The notes under the pieces were generated by a model. The model worked only from the letters and a program-made list of their open reading frames with translations, was not told the origin of the DNA and made no database searches. Source: Bin55 sp963667455 (GTDB lineage Bacteria > Pseudomonadota > Gammaproteobacteria > Pseudomonadales > Azotimanducaceae). Taken from it: a stretch of DNA of 64,000 nt. Below, piece after piece: positions 44,513 to 53,046 of the stretch. Location of the stretch: positions 72,396 through 136,395 of the forward strand of contig CAXXFR010000014.1 of NCBI GenBank assembly GCA_963667455.2, in the 5' to 3' direction. The position numbers were made by a program, and so were the translations under genes. The stretch's first letter is position 1; every line of letters starts with the position of its first letter.

Positions 44513-45964
44513 TCATGCACTAAGGCCTAGCCGTTCAAATTGCTCTGCTGGTGCATGGTTCCATTTCATCGCGTCAATCATGAAATTCGTGAGTCTTGCT
44601 TCCACTTCAGCATTGCTGGTGGGACTTGTCTGTCCAGGATCGCTCGACAAGTCGAACAGTTGTGTAACAAAAAGTCCATCCAGGTCTCTCCTTCCCAACG
44701 CGGGAATCCGCATGACCGGACAACCCTTGGAGAATGCTAGCGGTTCATTCCATTGCATATTGGCCAATTCTCTAGGACTGAACGGACTCCTCATATGTGT
44801 CGGCATCAGGGTGTATTGATTGAGCGGCTCGTTCGATCCTTCCGGCGCACGCATATACACGTACCTGCCGTCTGTAATGTTCACATGCGCACCAAACATA
44901 CCGTACAGCGCTACATCGCGAACCGCGACATCGCTACGAATCAACTCCAAGAGATCGGACCCCTGCATCGATTCGGGTTGGTCTAAGCCGAAGTAGCCCA
45001 ACAAGGTAGGTCCAATGTCAATCGTCTGTGTGAGGCTTGATCTCCTCACACCTGATTTCATCGACCGAGGATCCCAGATGAATAGCGGGATGTGTGCAGT
45101 CTCGTTGTACCAAGGAATTCGAGCCTTTCCCCACCAATCGTGTTCTCCGAGGAAGAATCCGTGATCGGTCACAACCATGAGCATCGTGTCTTCCCACATG
45201 TCGTGCTCGTCCATGAAGTCGATTACGGTTCCCAAGTAGTGATCACATTGGGTAAGCAATGCCGCATATTGAAATCGAAGATATTCCACGGCATCGGGAT
45301 CTTCCGTAACACGTTCGTACTTGGGCCAGTCAAAGTGCGGACCTTCCCAGTCGTAGTTGTATTTGTCTTTCCACTGCTTCAGCGTGAAGAACGGCTCGTG
45401 CGGGTCGAATGTCTCGATCTGTAGAAACCAGTTGTCCTGGTCCCAGTTGTTTTCGAGGAAGAGTTTGCCCTCAGCGAAAGTTCTCGCCTGCGGTGTCAGC
45501 TGCTCTTCCTGCATGTACTTGCGATTGACTTGATCCTGGCGGGCTACACGTCCGAGGTGCTCGATGTATGGCGGATCCTGCACCTCACCTCTCCATGCAT
45601 CTCCTTCCTGGCCTCGCACATTGACCCAGCTCGAATAACGATGGTGGTAGGTTGCACCTCCATCTTCCCAGTAGTGATAGTGGTCCGAGACCAAGTGTGA
45701 ATAGATCCCGTTCTGACGCATCAAGGAAAACGTCGAGTCGTCAAATGGTTCGAAGGGACCCCACGAGCGGTGGAGAAAGTTGTGACGCCCGGTGTGCAAT
45801 TCGCGCCGGGCTGGAATGCAGGGCATACTTCCGATGTAGTGGTTTTCGAAAGTCGTTGCCCGTTCGCCAAGGCGAACAAAGTTCGGAGCTAAGGTCCAAT
45901 CACACCCATAGTTTGGAAGCATGTGACGATTCAACGAATCGTACATGACCATGATCGCCTTCAT
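44513..45964 (-). CDS. Sulfatase (alkaline-phosphatase superfamily), cytoplasmic form
   Basis: The 483-residue protein has the sulfatase motif CIPAR (CxPxR) at about residues 49-53, whose Cys becomes formylglycine. It also has metal ligands in MYDSLNRHML, and MLMVVTDHGFFLGEHDWWGKARIPWYNE. It starts directly MKAIMVMYDS with no signal peptide, unusual for sulfatases, so it should act in the cytoplasm on an imported sulfate ester. It heads the operon sulfatase-PhyH-Gfo/Idh. A formylglycine-generating or anaerobic maturase is not in the window. The substrate is unknown. Confidence 0.92.
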   Translation of the reverse strand: MKAIMVMYDSLNRHMLPNYGCDWTLAPNFVRLGERATTFENHYIGSMPCIPARRELHTGRHNFLHRSWGPFEPFDDSTFSLMRQNGIYSHLVSDHYHYWEDGGATYHHRYSSWVNVRGQEGDAWRGEVQDPPYIEHLGRVARQDQVNRKYMQEEQLTPQARTFAEGKLFLENNWDQDNWFLQIETFDPHEPFFTLKQWKDKYNYDWEGPHFDWPKYERVTEDPDAVEYLRFQYAALLTQCDHYLGTVIDFMDEHDMWEDTMLMVVTDHGFFLGEHDWWGKARIPWYNETAHIPLFIWDPRSMKSGVRRSSLTQTIDIGPTLLGYFGLDQPESMQGSDLLELIRSDVAVRDVALYGMFGAHVNITDGRYVYMRAPEGSNEPLNQYTLMPTHMRSPFSPRELANMQWNEPLAFSKGCPVMRIPALGRRDLDGLFVTQLFDLSSDPGQTSPTSNAEVEARLTNFMIDAMKWNHAPAEQFERLGLSA

Positions 45965-46037
45965 TTCGTACCTCCCTCCCCGTCGGTCGATCTATCAGAC
46001 AGTGCTTGGCATGAGCTCGAATCCGCAAGTACCTGAG

Positions 46038-47183
46038 CTAGTTTGTCTCAGGCTGCAGAGGTTCTCCCGCAAGTCGCTTCTCTTCGATTTCTTCCCTTGT
46101 CTTCTTCATCAAGACGTACCTTACCGGTGAAATCGGATGGCTCATGTTGGCACGCATATGAGCTCCGTCTTCCGCTGCCAATCGTCGCCAAAGAGATTCG
46201 ATTCCGGTATTGTCAATGTCAGCATTGGCAAGAAGGTACATAGCCACATAGTCGGCTTCCTTCTCAAACCGATGTGAGTATGAGACTGCTCCAAGCTGAG
46301 TGAATACCCCACTCAACCAGCGACCTTGGGCCAACAATGCCACATCTGCGATTGCTCCGACAGAGGCTCGAGCCAATCTCTTTCGCATGTGTCGAGAGAC
46401 ATTGTGTGCTAGTTCATGAGCCAAGATGTACTGCAGTTCCTGCTCATCATCGTCGAGGAATCGAAGCATTCCAGTGGTTATCCACACAGAATTACCGTCT
46501 GCGTAAGCATTCACCCATCCGTCGTCAGCAACGTAGACGTTGGACCGACATACTTCAACGGGGATAACCTCGATTGGATCTAGCACTTTGGTTCCTCTTT
46601 TCAGTTCGATCAAAACCGGGTTAGGGTCTTGTTGTTTCGCTACCTTCGTCAGTGCCTTTCTCAGTGCCGCCGATGTTCTAGTCGCATCGCCGTTCACTGA
46701 AATCACCGTGTCTCCAACCTGGATCCCTGCTTTCGCTGCGGGCGAGTCCTCAGCCACTCCCCAAATTTCCGGCTCATTCCATCTCTTTTTTCGAACTTCC
46801 AGGACCACAGAGAAGACAAAGCGCGATTTGGGGCGTGGAGGTGGTGGTGCAACCCCAATGCGATAGCTTGTTTGACCTTCGCAAAGAACGGTGTTCTTCG
46901 ACAGAATTGGCCAAGCGGCCGTTAAGACTTGCTGAGACCCAGACGAGAGATTGTTCGCCAGCATCAATTCCTGCTGGCTCAATTCATCTGCCACCTCTTC
47001 AGGTGAAATCGGCGGCGGACGCGTCATGGTGGCACAGCCGCTGAACAGCATTGCAGTACCCACGCAAAGGCAGACTGCGACGAGAGAATTCACTCTCTTA
47101 CCTGCCATCCGTCGTCTGCCACTAGGAGATTCACTGTTGCTTGCATTGTGTAGCAAGATCATCTTCAAACCCTCCGATTTCAT
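46038..47183 (-). CDS. M48-family metalloprotease lipoprotein with PDZ domain
   Basis: About 381 residues. A hydrophobic segment and lipobox ending LFSGC at about residues 46-50 mark a lipoprotein. A PDZ domain (VAEDSPAAKAGIQVGDTVISVNGD) follows at about 140-210. The M48 zinc site HELAHNVSRH lies near 260, with the third ligand in EKEADYVAMYLL. Such envelope proteases resemble BepA/LoiP and clear misfolded outer-membrane proteins. The start is uncertain: ATG 47183, or ATG 47108 just before the signal segment (MAGKRVNSLVA). Confidence 0.88.
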   Translation of the reverse strand: MKSEGLKMILLHNASNSESPSGRRRMAGKRVNSLVAVCLCVGTAMLFSGCATMTRPPPISPEEVADELSQQELMLANNLSSGSQQVLTAAWPILSKNTVLCEGQTSYRIGVAPPPPRPKSRFVFSVVLEVRKKRWNEPEIWGVAEDSPAAKAGIQVGDTVISVNGDATRTSAALRKALTKVAKQQDPNPVLIELKRGTKVLDPIEVIPVEVCRSNVYVADDGWVNAYADGNSVWITTGMLRFLDDDEQELQYILAHELAHNVSRHMRKRLARASVGAIADVALLAQGRWLSGVFTQLGAVSYSHRFEKEADYVAMYLLANADIDNTGIESLWRRLAAEDGAHMRANMSHPISPVRYVLMKKTREEIEEKRLAGEPLQPETN

Positions 47184-47186
47184 CAA

Positions 47187-47637
47187 GCGAAAAGCACATC
47201 GGCTATCGCTAGGTTTCCCACAACATAGTAGCGAACGTGAACATACTGCACATACGGGTCGCAGGCTTCGCCGCTCTCAGTAATTAGTCCCAATACGCTT
47301 TTGTTAGTTCAACTCGGTCTTCTTGAGTGCCCTAGCGCTTTTCAAGGACACATTCAAACGTCTCTCAACTGACAGGAGTTTCCCTGAATAGCTGTGAGGT
47401 AGTGTCTAAGGCCACAATCCATCCCACATTGGAGTTGCTGGCACGAGTGCAACCCAAAATCCAAGGTGTCACGACCGTCCCATCTCGTACTCAACGATCC
47501 GTACCTGCTGGACAGGTACCTTTAAGCTATTGCCGTAACGATGACGAGAGTGGTTGGTAGACGGACGGGTTGTAGATCCTGATCTAGCCATCTGGCTCGC
47601 TCGGTGCGGTTCAATACAATTCGGTTTAGCTTGCAAA
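47187..47637. other. Divergent intergenic region with hairpin
   Basis: About 450 bases lie between the M48 protease start and the enoyl-CoA hydratase start. No supported gene is inside; the plus-strand frame entering from 47554 is an upstream extension of the hydratase. A perfect inverted repeat at 47501-47519 is listed separately. Confidence 0.45.
47501..47519. repeat. Perfect 7-bp inverted repeat upstream of enoyl-CoA hydratase paralogue
   Basis: GTACCTG (47501-47507) and CAGGTAC (47513-47519) flank CTGGA. It is about 120 bases before the ATG at 47638 and could be an operator or leader hairpin. No T-run follows. Confidence 0.35.
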
Positions 47638-48528
47638 ATGGAGGCTCCAGTGGCCGACTTTAACACCCTAATCATCGACCGAGTGGGTACCGACGGACGT
47701 GTTGGCCGAATCACGCTCAATCGACCCGAGAAACTAAACGCACTGTCCAGCGAGCTCATCTTTGAATTGAATGAAGCTCTCCACGACATGGAAGCCGACG
47801 ACAGCGTTCGTGTACTGGTATTGCGGGGACACGGTCGAGCGTTCTGTGCCGGGTACGACCTGACACCCAATCCAGGGGCTCCCGGTCCGAAGCGGCATTA
47901 CAAGTCCGCCGATGACAAGCGGCGAACGCTGATCATGGGTTTGCGAACGAGCATGCAGCAGGTCACCGACATCCAAATGTACTTCTGGAACATGGCGAAA
48001 GTGACCATTGCATCGCTTCACGGCTATGCGGTCGCAGGCGGCTGCGAGTTGGCAATGATGGCCGACTTGGTAGTTGCGGCAGACGACACTCAAATCGGAC
48101 ACCCTGGACACCGCGGCCTGGGAGTTGCTCGAAATGGCGTGATTTGGCCGTTGGTTATCGGTATGCGGAAGGCGAAGGAACTCTCCTACACCGGCGAGAA
48201 CATTCTTGCGACTGAAGCACAAGAAATTGGCATGATCAACTACGCTTGGCCCAAAGATGAACTCGAAGAACGAACCATCGCGTTTGCTGATCGTATTGCC
48301 AATATGACGGCAGATCACCTGGCCATCTTGAAGGTCAACATGAACCGGTTCTACGAAAACATGGGCATCTATTCCTCCGTACGCAGCAGTACGGAACACG
48401 ATGCGATGGCGCAGTTCACAGGATACGCCTATCAGTGGCGCGATCAAATGGCGAACAACGGATGGAAGGCTGCTCTGGAGTGGCGAGACAGTCCCTACCG
48501 AGGAACCGACACCTACAAGAGAAAGTAA
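47638..48528 (+). CDS. Enoyl-CoA hydratase/isomerase family protein, paralogue of 9703-10602
   Basis: The 296-residue crotonase-fold protein starts at ATG 47638 (MEAPVADFNTLIIDRVGTD); the open frame extends to 47554 without homology. It shares VRVLVLRGHGRAFCAGYDL, GYAVAGGCELAMMAD and GHPGHRGLG with the 9703 copy. The long stretch ANMTADHLAILKVNMNRF is identical between the two. The second catalytic Glu is Gly here as well. Its CoA substrate is unknown. An ankyrin protein gene follows 36 bases later. Confidence 0.9.
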   Translation: MEAPVADFNTLIIDRVGTDGRVGRITLNRPEKLNALSSELIFELNEALHDMEADDSVRVLVLRGHGRAFCAGYDLTPNPGAPGPKRHYKSADDKRRTLIMGLRTSMQQVTDIQMYFWNMAKVTIASLHGYAVAGGCELAMMADLVVAADDTQIGHPGHRGLGVARNGVIWPLVIGMRKAKELSYTGENILATEAQEIGMINYAWPKDELEERTIAFADRIANMTADHLAILKVNMNRFYENMGIYSSVRSSTEHDAMAQFTGYAYQWRDQMANNGWKAALEWRDSPYRGTDTYKRK

Positions 48529-48564
48529 CTCTCAACGAGTTTACAGTCTGTTCGGTGCTTTCTC

Positions 48565-50187
48565 GTGCCTGAATCGAATCCTCCGAGTCTCGTACGACCC
48601 TTTGAGTTGCAACCAGGCCAATCTCATTGGTACGGAGACTGGGCAGCGGAAGACATTTGGGAACTGCTTCAAGCGGCGCGCTCTGGCTGCGTCAAAACCA
48701 TTGCCAGGCTAGTTGAAAAGGATCCCTCGCTAGTCCATGCGGACTATTGGTACACGCCGCCCATCCATTTTGCTGTAAGAGAGGGACACCTCGATGCAGT
48801 GAAACTGCTTGTGGAAGCAGGTGCCGATGCCTCCCACCGTTCACTGGATGGCGAGGAGACACTCATGGACTTTGCGTCGGATCGTGGGCATGTTGATGTT
48901 GTCGATTTTCTGAAGCAACGAGACGCCCCGATGTTTGCCGTGGAACAGTCCATTCACACGGCAATCAAGCGAGGTGCACACGATGAAGTTCGCTCATTGC
49001 TGAAGGAGTCTCCAGACCTTGCCAATTCTCCTGGCCAGTTGGGTCGAACCCCACTCCACTATGCAGTGGAGACCGAAGATAAAGCATTGGTTGAGTTGCT
49101 GGTGGAAAGTGGCGCTGATGTCGATGCACAAGGCTTCAGCAGCGACGATCGTCTGGGCGGTCACGGCTTTCGACCGGTTACGCTCGCAATGTGGCATCAC
49201 CCTTACTGGCGTATGCGCAATTGCTTGGCTATCGCACGGTTACTTCTAAATCGAGGTGCACGATACACCCTGCCCATAGCCGCGGCAATGGGCGACCAAG
49301 ATCAAGTAAGGAAGTTGCTGGATAGTGACGATGCCGATCCGAACTTTCAGGAATCCGGGGGCAAGCGAGCTATTTCGGCCGCCGCTGAACGAAATTATCT
49401 GGACATCGTCAGACTGCTTCTAAGTCGCGGTGCGGATCCAAACCTGCCCGAGGGTCCCAACTGTCCGCGGGGCTACGCACTGTGGAGCGCAGCTCGATTC
49501 GGATATCGGGAAGTCGCCGAACTGTTGCTTGAGCACGGTGCGGACCCCAATGCTCAAGTGGAGTCCTCTGGCTCCCCAATAGACTCCGCAAAAGACGACA
49601 AGATGCGCAATCTTCTCTACCGTTATGGTGGACGCGTCATTCTGGCCGCTCACTTCCACCAAGGCAACATGGATGTCATTGCCGCTTTGTTGGAACGATG
49701 TCCAGAGAAGATTACCGAGTCGGAAGTTGCAGAAGGATTCACCATGGCCGCCAGCAATGACGACGAGGACATGATTCGGCTTCTACTTGCAAGAGGACTT
49801 CGAGTCCCGAACAACGTCACCGCCTGTCAGACCTACTTGTGGAGGTCTCTGCGCATCGCAGAACTGCTACTACAAAACGGAATGGATCCGAACTTGCCAA
49901 ACTGGCAACTCGTAAGACCGCTACATCACATGGCAGCGACTGGCAATGTCGAGGCAGCCAAGTTATTCCTCAAGTACGGAGCCGATCCCACGCTGATTGA
50001 TGAAGAATACCGTTCGACACCCCTTGGCTGGGCCGCTCGCAAGAATCAACAGGAATTCATCGAATTCCTGCTCGATCACGAGCCAAAGTTACGAGACTTG
50101 CGACCGTTGAATCAACCCGATTGGGCGAGGCCGATTGCGTGGGCAAGACGTCGGAAGCACCAACGAATTGTCGAGTTGCTCAGTTGA
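48565..50187 (+). CDS. Ankyrin-repeat protein
   Basis: The 540-residue protein starts with GTG. It consists almost wholly of about a dozen ankyrin repeats, seen as PIHFAVREGHLDAVKLLVEAGAD, TPLHYAVETEDKALVELLVESGAD, YALWSAARFGYREVAELLLEHGAD and similar. There is no signal peptide, membrane segment or catalytic domain. It should be a cytoplasmic protein-protein interaction scaffold. It closely follows the enoyl-CoA hydratase paralogue; whether they work together is unknown. Confidence 0.92.
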   Translation: MPESNPPSLVRPFELQPGQSHWYGDWAAEDIWELLQAARSGCVKTIARLVEKDPSLVHADYWYTPPIHFAVREGHLDAVKLLVEAGADASHRSLDGEETLMDFASDRGHVDVVDFLKQRDAPMFAVEQSIHTAIKRGAHDEVRSLLKESPDLANSPGQLGRTPLHYAVETEDKALVELLVESGADVDAQGFSSDDRLGGHGFRPVTLAMWHHPYWRMRNCLAIARLLLNRGARYTLPIAAAMGDQDQVRKLLDSDDADPNFQESGGKRAISAAAERNYLDIVRLLLSRGADPNLPEGPNCPRGYALWSAARFGYREVAELLLEHGADPNAQVESSGSPIDSAKDDKMRNLLYRYGGRVILAAHFHQGNMDVIAALLERCPEKITESEVAEGFTMAASNDDEDMIRLLLARGLRVPNNVTACQTYLWRSLRIAELLLQNGMDPNLPNWQLVRPLHHMAATGNVEAAKLFLKYGADPTLIDEEYRSTPLGWAARKNQQEFIEFLLDHEPKLRDLRPLNQPDWARPIAWARRRKHQRIVELLS

Positions 50188-50231
50188 TCTGACACGAGCA
50201 CCAATGCACTCGTAGGAGTCGTAGCGAGCTG

Positions 50232-50396
50232 CTAGACCTCTAGCATGTCGAAATCGCTCTTTGGTGTGCCACATTCCGGACATATCCAATCTTCGGGTAC
50301 ATTGGCCCAAAGCGTTCCCGGTTCAATCCCTTCATCCGGAAGTCCTTCAGCTTCGTCGTAGATGAAGCCGCAAGTCATGCACTGATACTTTTTCAC
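50232..50396 (-). CDS. Rubredoxin
   Basis: This 54-residue iron protein has KKYQCMTCGFIYDEAEG and PEDWICPECGTPKSDF, the two CxxCG loops binding one Fe. A GTG start at 50396 after GGAGGG gives the usual rubredoxin length; a longer frame to 50480 adds 28 residues with no homology. It passes electrons, for example to alkane or other monooxygenases or to oxygen-defence reductases. It converges with the ankyrin gene. No rubredoxin reductase is in the window. Confidence 0.93.
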   Translation of the reverse strand: MKKYQCMTCGFIYDEAEGLPDEGIEPGTLWANVPEDWICPECGTPKSDFDMLEV

Positions 50397-50805
50397 GTCA
50401 AGTACCCTCCTGGTTTTGCTCCGCGAGTTGGTGGACGCGAACGGCTTTGGGTGCGAAAATCTCTCTTCGCAACACGTCAAGTCAAGCCGCAGTCCATCCG
50501 TAGCTAACTACCAAGTGCCTATTATCGTTACTCACCGAGAAGAAACAAGCTGACATCCGCACGAAAGGCAACACAAAGATCGCAGATTGCACAACAGTCT
50601 TCGCGCATAACTCCTCAAGTGGGCCGGCAATCTTTTCCTTGCCTTTGCGGTGCACTGTATCCAGAAGTGACATTCAAGAGCAAGGGTTCTCACAATCTCA
50701 GCCAATCACTGCACCGATGAATATCGGGGGCAGGTCAGCCGCCGCTACAGGTTTTTCTAACATGTATTGACCAATTTGGAGCAATACTCGCATCGGATTC
50801 GCACA
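50397..50805. other. Intergenic region, nothing supported
   Basis: About 410 bases lie between the rubredoxin start and the epimerase start. A 63-codon minus-strand frame (50482-50673) has no recognised similarity and no ribosome site, so I do not call it. No hairpin terminator, promoter hexamers of note or repeats were seen; the two divergent promoters must be here. Confidence 0.4.
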
Positions 50806-51561
50806 ATGAACGACGCAATTCTCATCACTGGTCTAAGCGGACTGATCGGCCGTGCTTTGCATTCGAGAGTCATCGAGCTGGCTCCGATTCGCGCTCTCAA
50901 TCGAAGCGAAGTTGAAGGTGTCGATTGCATTCGTGCCAGTATTGATCAATATGACGACATTCGTGCCGCGTTCAACGGTGTTGAAACCGTCGTACATCTT
51001 GCGGCCAAGGCAGGGGAGCGCTACTCGTGGGAGGAGCTCAATAGCACGAACATACTCGGCACTTACAACGTGCTGAGAGCTGCTTCAGACGCGGGTTGCA
51101 AACGGCTCATTTTCGCAAGTAGCGGGGCGACAGTGTCTGGTTATGAAGCGATTGAACCCTACAAGACGTTAGTTAGCGGCGAGTACTCGCGATCGCCAAC
51201 CAGCTGGAAGCTAATCGACCACAATTCTCCTACTTGGCCATCAGGAATCTACGGTAGCACCAAGGTCTGGGGCGAAAGTATCTGTCGCCACTTTGCCGAT
51301 AAGACGGATCTTTCCGTGCATTGTGTGCGCATTGGCTATGTGAATCGTGATGATCGACCGTCCCGTCCAAGAGATTGGGCGATTTGGTGCAGTCAACGCG
51401 ATATCGTCAGTGCATTGATGTGTGGCATCCAAGCCTCAGCAGCCTCGAAGTTTGCAACCTACTTCGTCACCTCTCGGAACCAGTGGGGCTATAGAGACTT
51501 GTCCCACACCGAGAACATCATTGGATTCGTACCTCAAGACGAGGCCGAACAATACCGCTAG
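50806..51561 (+). CDS. NAD-dependent epimerase/dehydratase family protein
   Basis: The 251-residue extended-SDR-type protein starts at ATG 50806 (MNDAILITGLSGLIGRAL with the GxxGxxG nucleotide motif). The active-site YxxxK is in GIYGSTKVWGES, and GCKRLIFASSG precedes it. It would epimerise or oxidise a sugar or sugar-nucleotide-like substrate, as in uronate dehydrogenases of similar length. It is followed by modA after 42 bases, probably by chance of order. An upstream TTG (50767) is an unlikely start. Confidence 0.88.
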   Translation: MNDAILITGLSGLIGRALHSRVIELAPIRALNRSEVEGVDCIRASIDQYDDIRAAFNGVETVVHLAAKAGERYSWEELNSTNILGTYNVLRAASDAGCKRLIFASSGATVSGYEAIEPYKTLVSGEYSRSPTSWKLIDHNSPTWPSGIYGSTKVWGESICRHFADKTDLSVHCVRIGYVNRDDRPSRPRDWAIWCSQRDIVSALMCGIQASAASKFATYFVTSRNQWGYRDLSHTENIIGFVPQDEAEQYR

Positions 51562-51603
51562 ATGAACTGCTCGGTTTAGAGACCTAGGCAGCAATGACCG
51601 GGT

Positions 51604-52371
51604 ATGCAAGACTTCTCTAGCTATCTCCTACGCGTAGTCGTATTTGGCGTTCTGTACGTTGCCACACCATGCCCTGCTGAAGAAGCTGTCGTGGCAGTTG
51701 CAACCAATTTTCTTCCGACTGCTGAAGCGTTGGCACAAGAGTTCATGTCCGACAACGAGGAGGAAATACAGTTGCGGTCGGGATCGACGGGGCAATTATT
51801 CGCACAGACGGCGCGGGGAGCTCCGTTCGACGTATTTCTGTCGGCAGACAAGCAACGTGTCGACGAGCTGGTCAAGAGAGAGCTTGCACAAGAAGAAAGT
51901 CGCTTTACCTACGCCATCGGTCGCATCTGCTTCTATATGAACCCTCGTTCCGAGATTTCAAAGACTGTCGAGGAAGCGTTTAAGGAACTAGCGTTCGATC
52001 AATTGGCAATAGCCAATCCACGAGTCGCACCCTATGGCGATGCAGCCCTCAGAGCATTGGACCACATCGGCTACGACGCTGAGGTCCACGAAATCAAGAT
52101 CGTTACCGCGCAGTCTGTGGGACATGCGTTCACGCTGGTTTCGACAGGGAGCGCAAGTTTCGGAATCGTCGCACTTTCCTCTCTAGTGAACCAATCCGTT
52201 TCTGACGGTCACTACTATGTCATTCCAGACGATACCCATCCGACCATTCGGCAGGATGCAGTCTTGTTGAACCAAGGATCCGAGAACCGAACGGCAAAGA
52301 GATTCTTGAGTTTTTTGACTAGCAAGGAAGGCAAAGAAATCATTCGCAGCCACGGGTACGCGTCCGATTGA
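51604..52371 (+). CDS. modA: Molybdate ABC transporter substrate-binding protein
   Basis: ModA binds periplasmic molybdate (or tungstate) and delivers it to ModBC. The 255-residue precursor has a signal peptide (LLRVVVFGVLYVATPCPA) and VAVATNFLPTAEALAQEF, LRSGSTGQLFAQTARGAPFDVFLSADKQRVDEL and NPRVAPYGDAAL, the ligand-contact pattern of the family. It ends with its stop overlapping the modB start by four bases, so translation is coupled. Confidence 0.94.
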   Translation: MQDFSSYLLRVVVFGVLYVATPCPAEEAVVAVATNFLPTAEALAQEFMSDNEEEIQLRSGSTGQLFAQTARGAPFDVFLSADKQRVDELVKRELAQEESRFTYAIGRICFYMNPRSEISKTVEEAFKELAFDQLAIANPRVAPYGDAALRALDHIGYDAEVHEIKIVTAQSVGHAFTLVSTGSASFGIVALSSLVNQSVSDGHYYVIPDDTHPTIRQDAVLLNQGSENRTAKRFLSFLTSKEGKEIIRSHGYASD

Positions 52372-53045
52372 GCAACTCCAACTGGGTAGCAGTTTGGCTA
52401 ACAGTCCAACTAGCGGCCACTACCACGCTGCTGTTGCTGCTTATTGGAACACCCATCGCTTGGTGGCTTGCGAGCACGCGCAGTCGTTTCCGTCCCATCG
52501 TCGAAGCCTTAACAGCCCTCCCCTTAGTCCTACCTCCCACAGTTCTGGGCTTCTACTTGCTGATTGCCTTCAATCCACACGCGCCGCTAGGGCAGTTCTT
52601 CGTCTTCCTAACAGGAGAGAGCCTTGCCTTTTCCTTTCGGGGTCTTGTTGTGGCTTCATTGATCTATTCGCTTCCATTCATGGTCCAACCGCTTCGCGTG
52701 GCCTTTGAAAACGTCGATGCCAATTTGCTTGAAGCCACACAAGTGCTTGGCGCAAACCGCTGGATGCGGTTCTTGACAGTCGTTGTTCCTCTCTCGCTTC
52801 GAGGTTTCCTTACCGCAGCCGTATTGACCTTTGCTCATACTGTGGGCGAATTCGGGGTCGTTCTCATGATCGGGGGGAACATTCCAGGAGAGACGCGAGT
52901 TCTCTCGATTGCGATCTACGAGCACGTCGAAACTCTCTCGTATGCCGAAGCGCACCAACTGGCGATCACCTTGCTGGCTTTCTGCTTTCTGGTGCTTGTG
53001 GGTGTCTATGCGCTCAATCGACGCATGCCGGTTCGCGTTACGTAG
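52368..53045 (+). CDS. modB: Molybdate ABC transporter permease
   Basis: The 225-residue inner-membrane permease has about five membrane segments and the EAA-type coupling loop EATQVLGANRWMRFLTVVVPLS facing the ATPase. It starts with TTG 52368, which overlaps the modA stop. VLPPTVLGFYLL and FAHTVGEFGVVLMIGGNIPG are typical of ModB. It is followed directly by modC. Confidence 0.95.
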   Translation: MSNSNWVAVWLTVQLAATTTLLLLLIGTPIAWWLASTRSRFRPIVEALTALPLVLPPTVLGFYLLIAFNPHAPLGQFFVFLTGESLAFSFRGLVVASLIYSLPFMVQPLRVAFENVDANLLEATQVLGANRWMRFLTVVVPLSLRGFLTAAVLTFAHTVGEFGVVLMIGGNIPGETRVLSIAIYEHVETLSYAEAHQLAITLLAFCFLVLVGVYALNRRMPVRVT

Positions 53046-53046
53046 C

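Noticed and set aside
50482..50673. 63-codon minus-strand ORF
   Set aside because: No recognised similarity and no ribosome site in an otherwise empty spacer.
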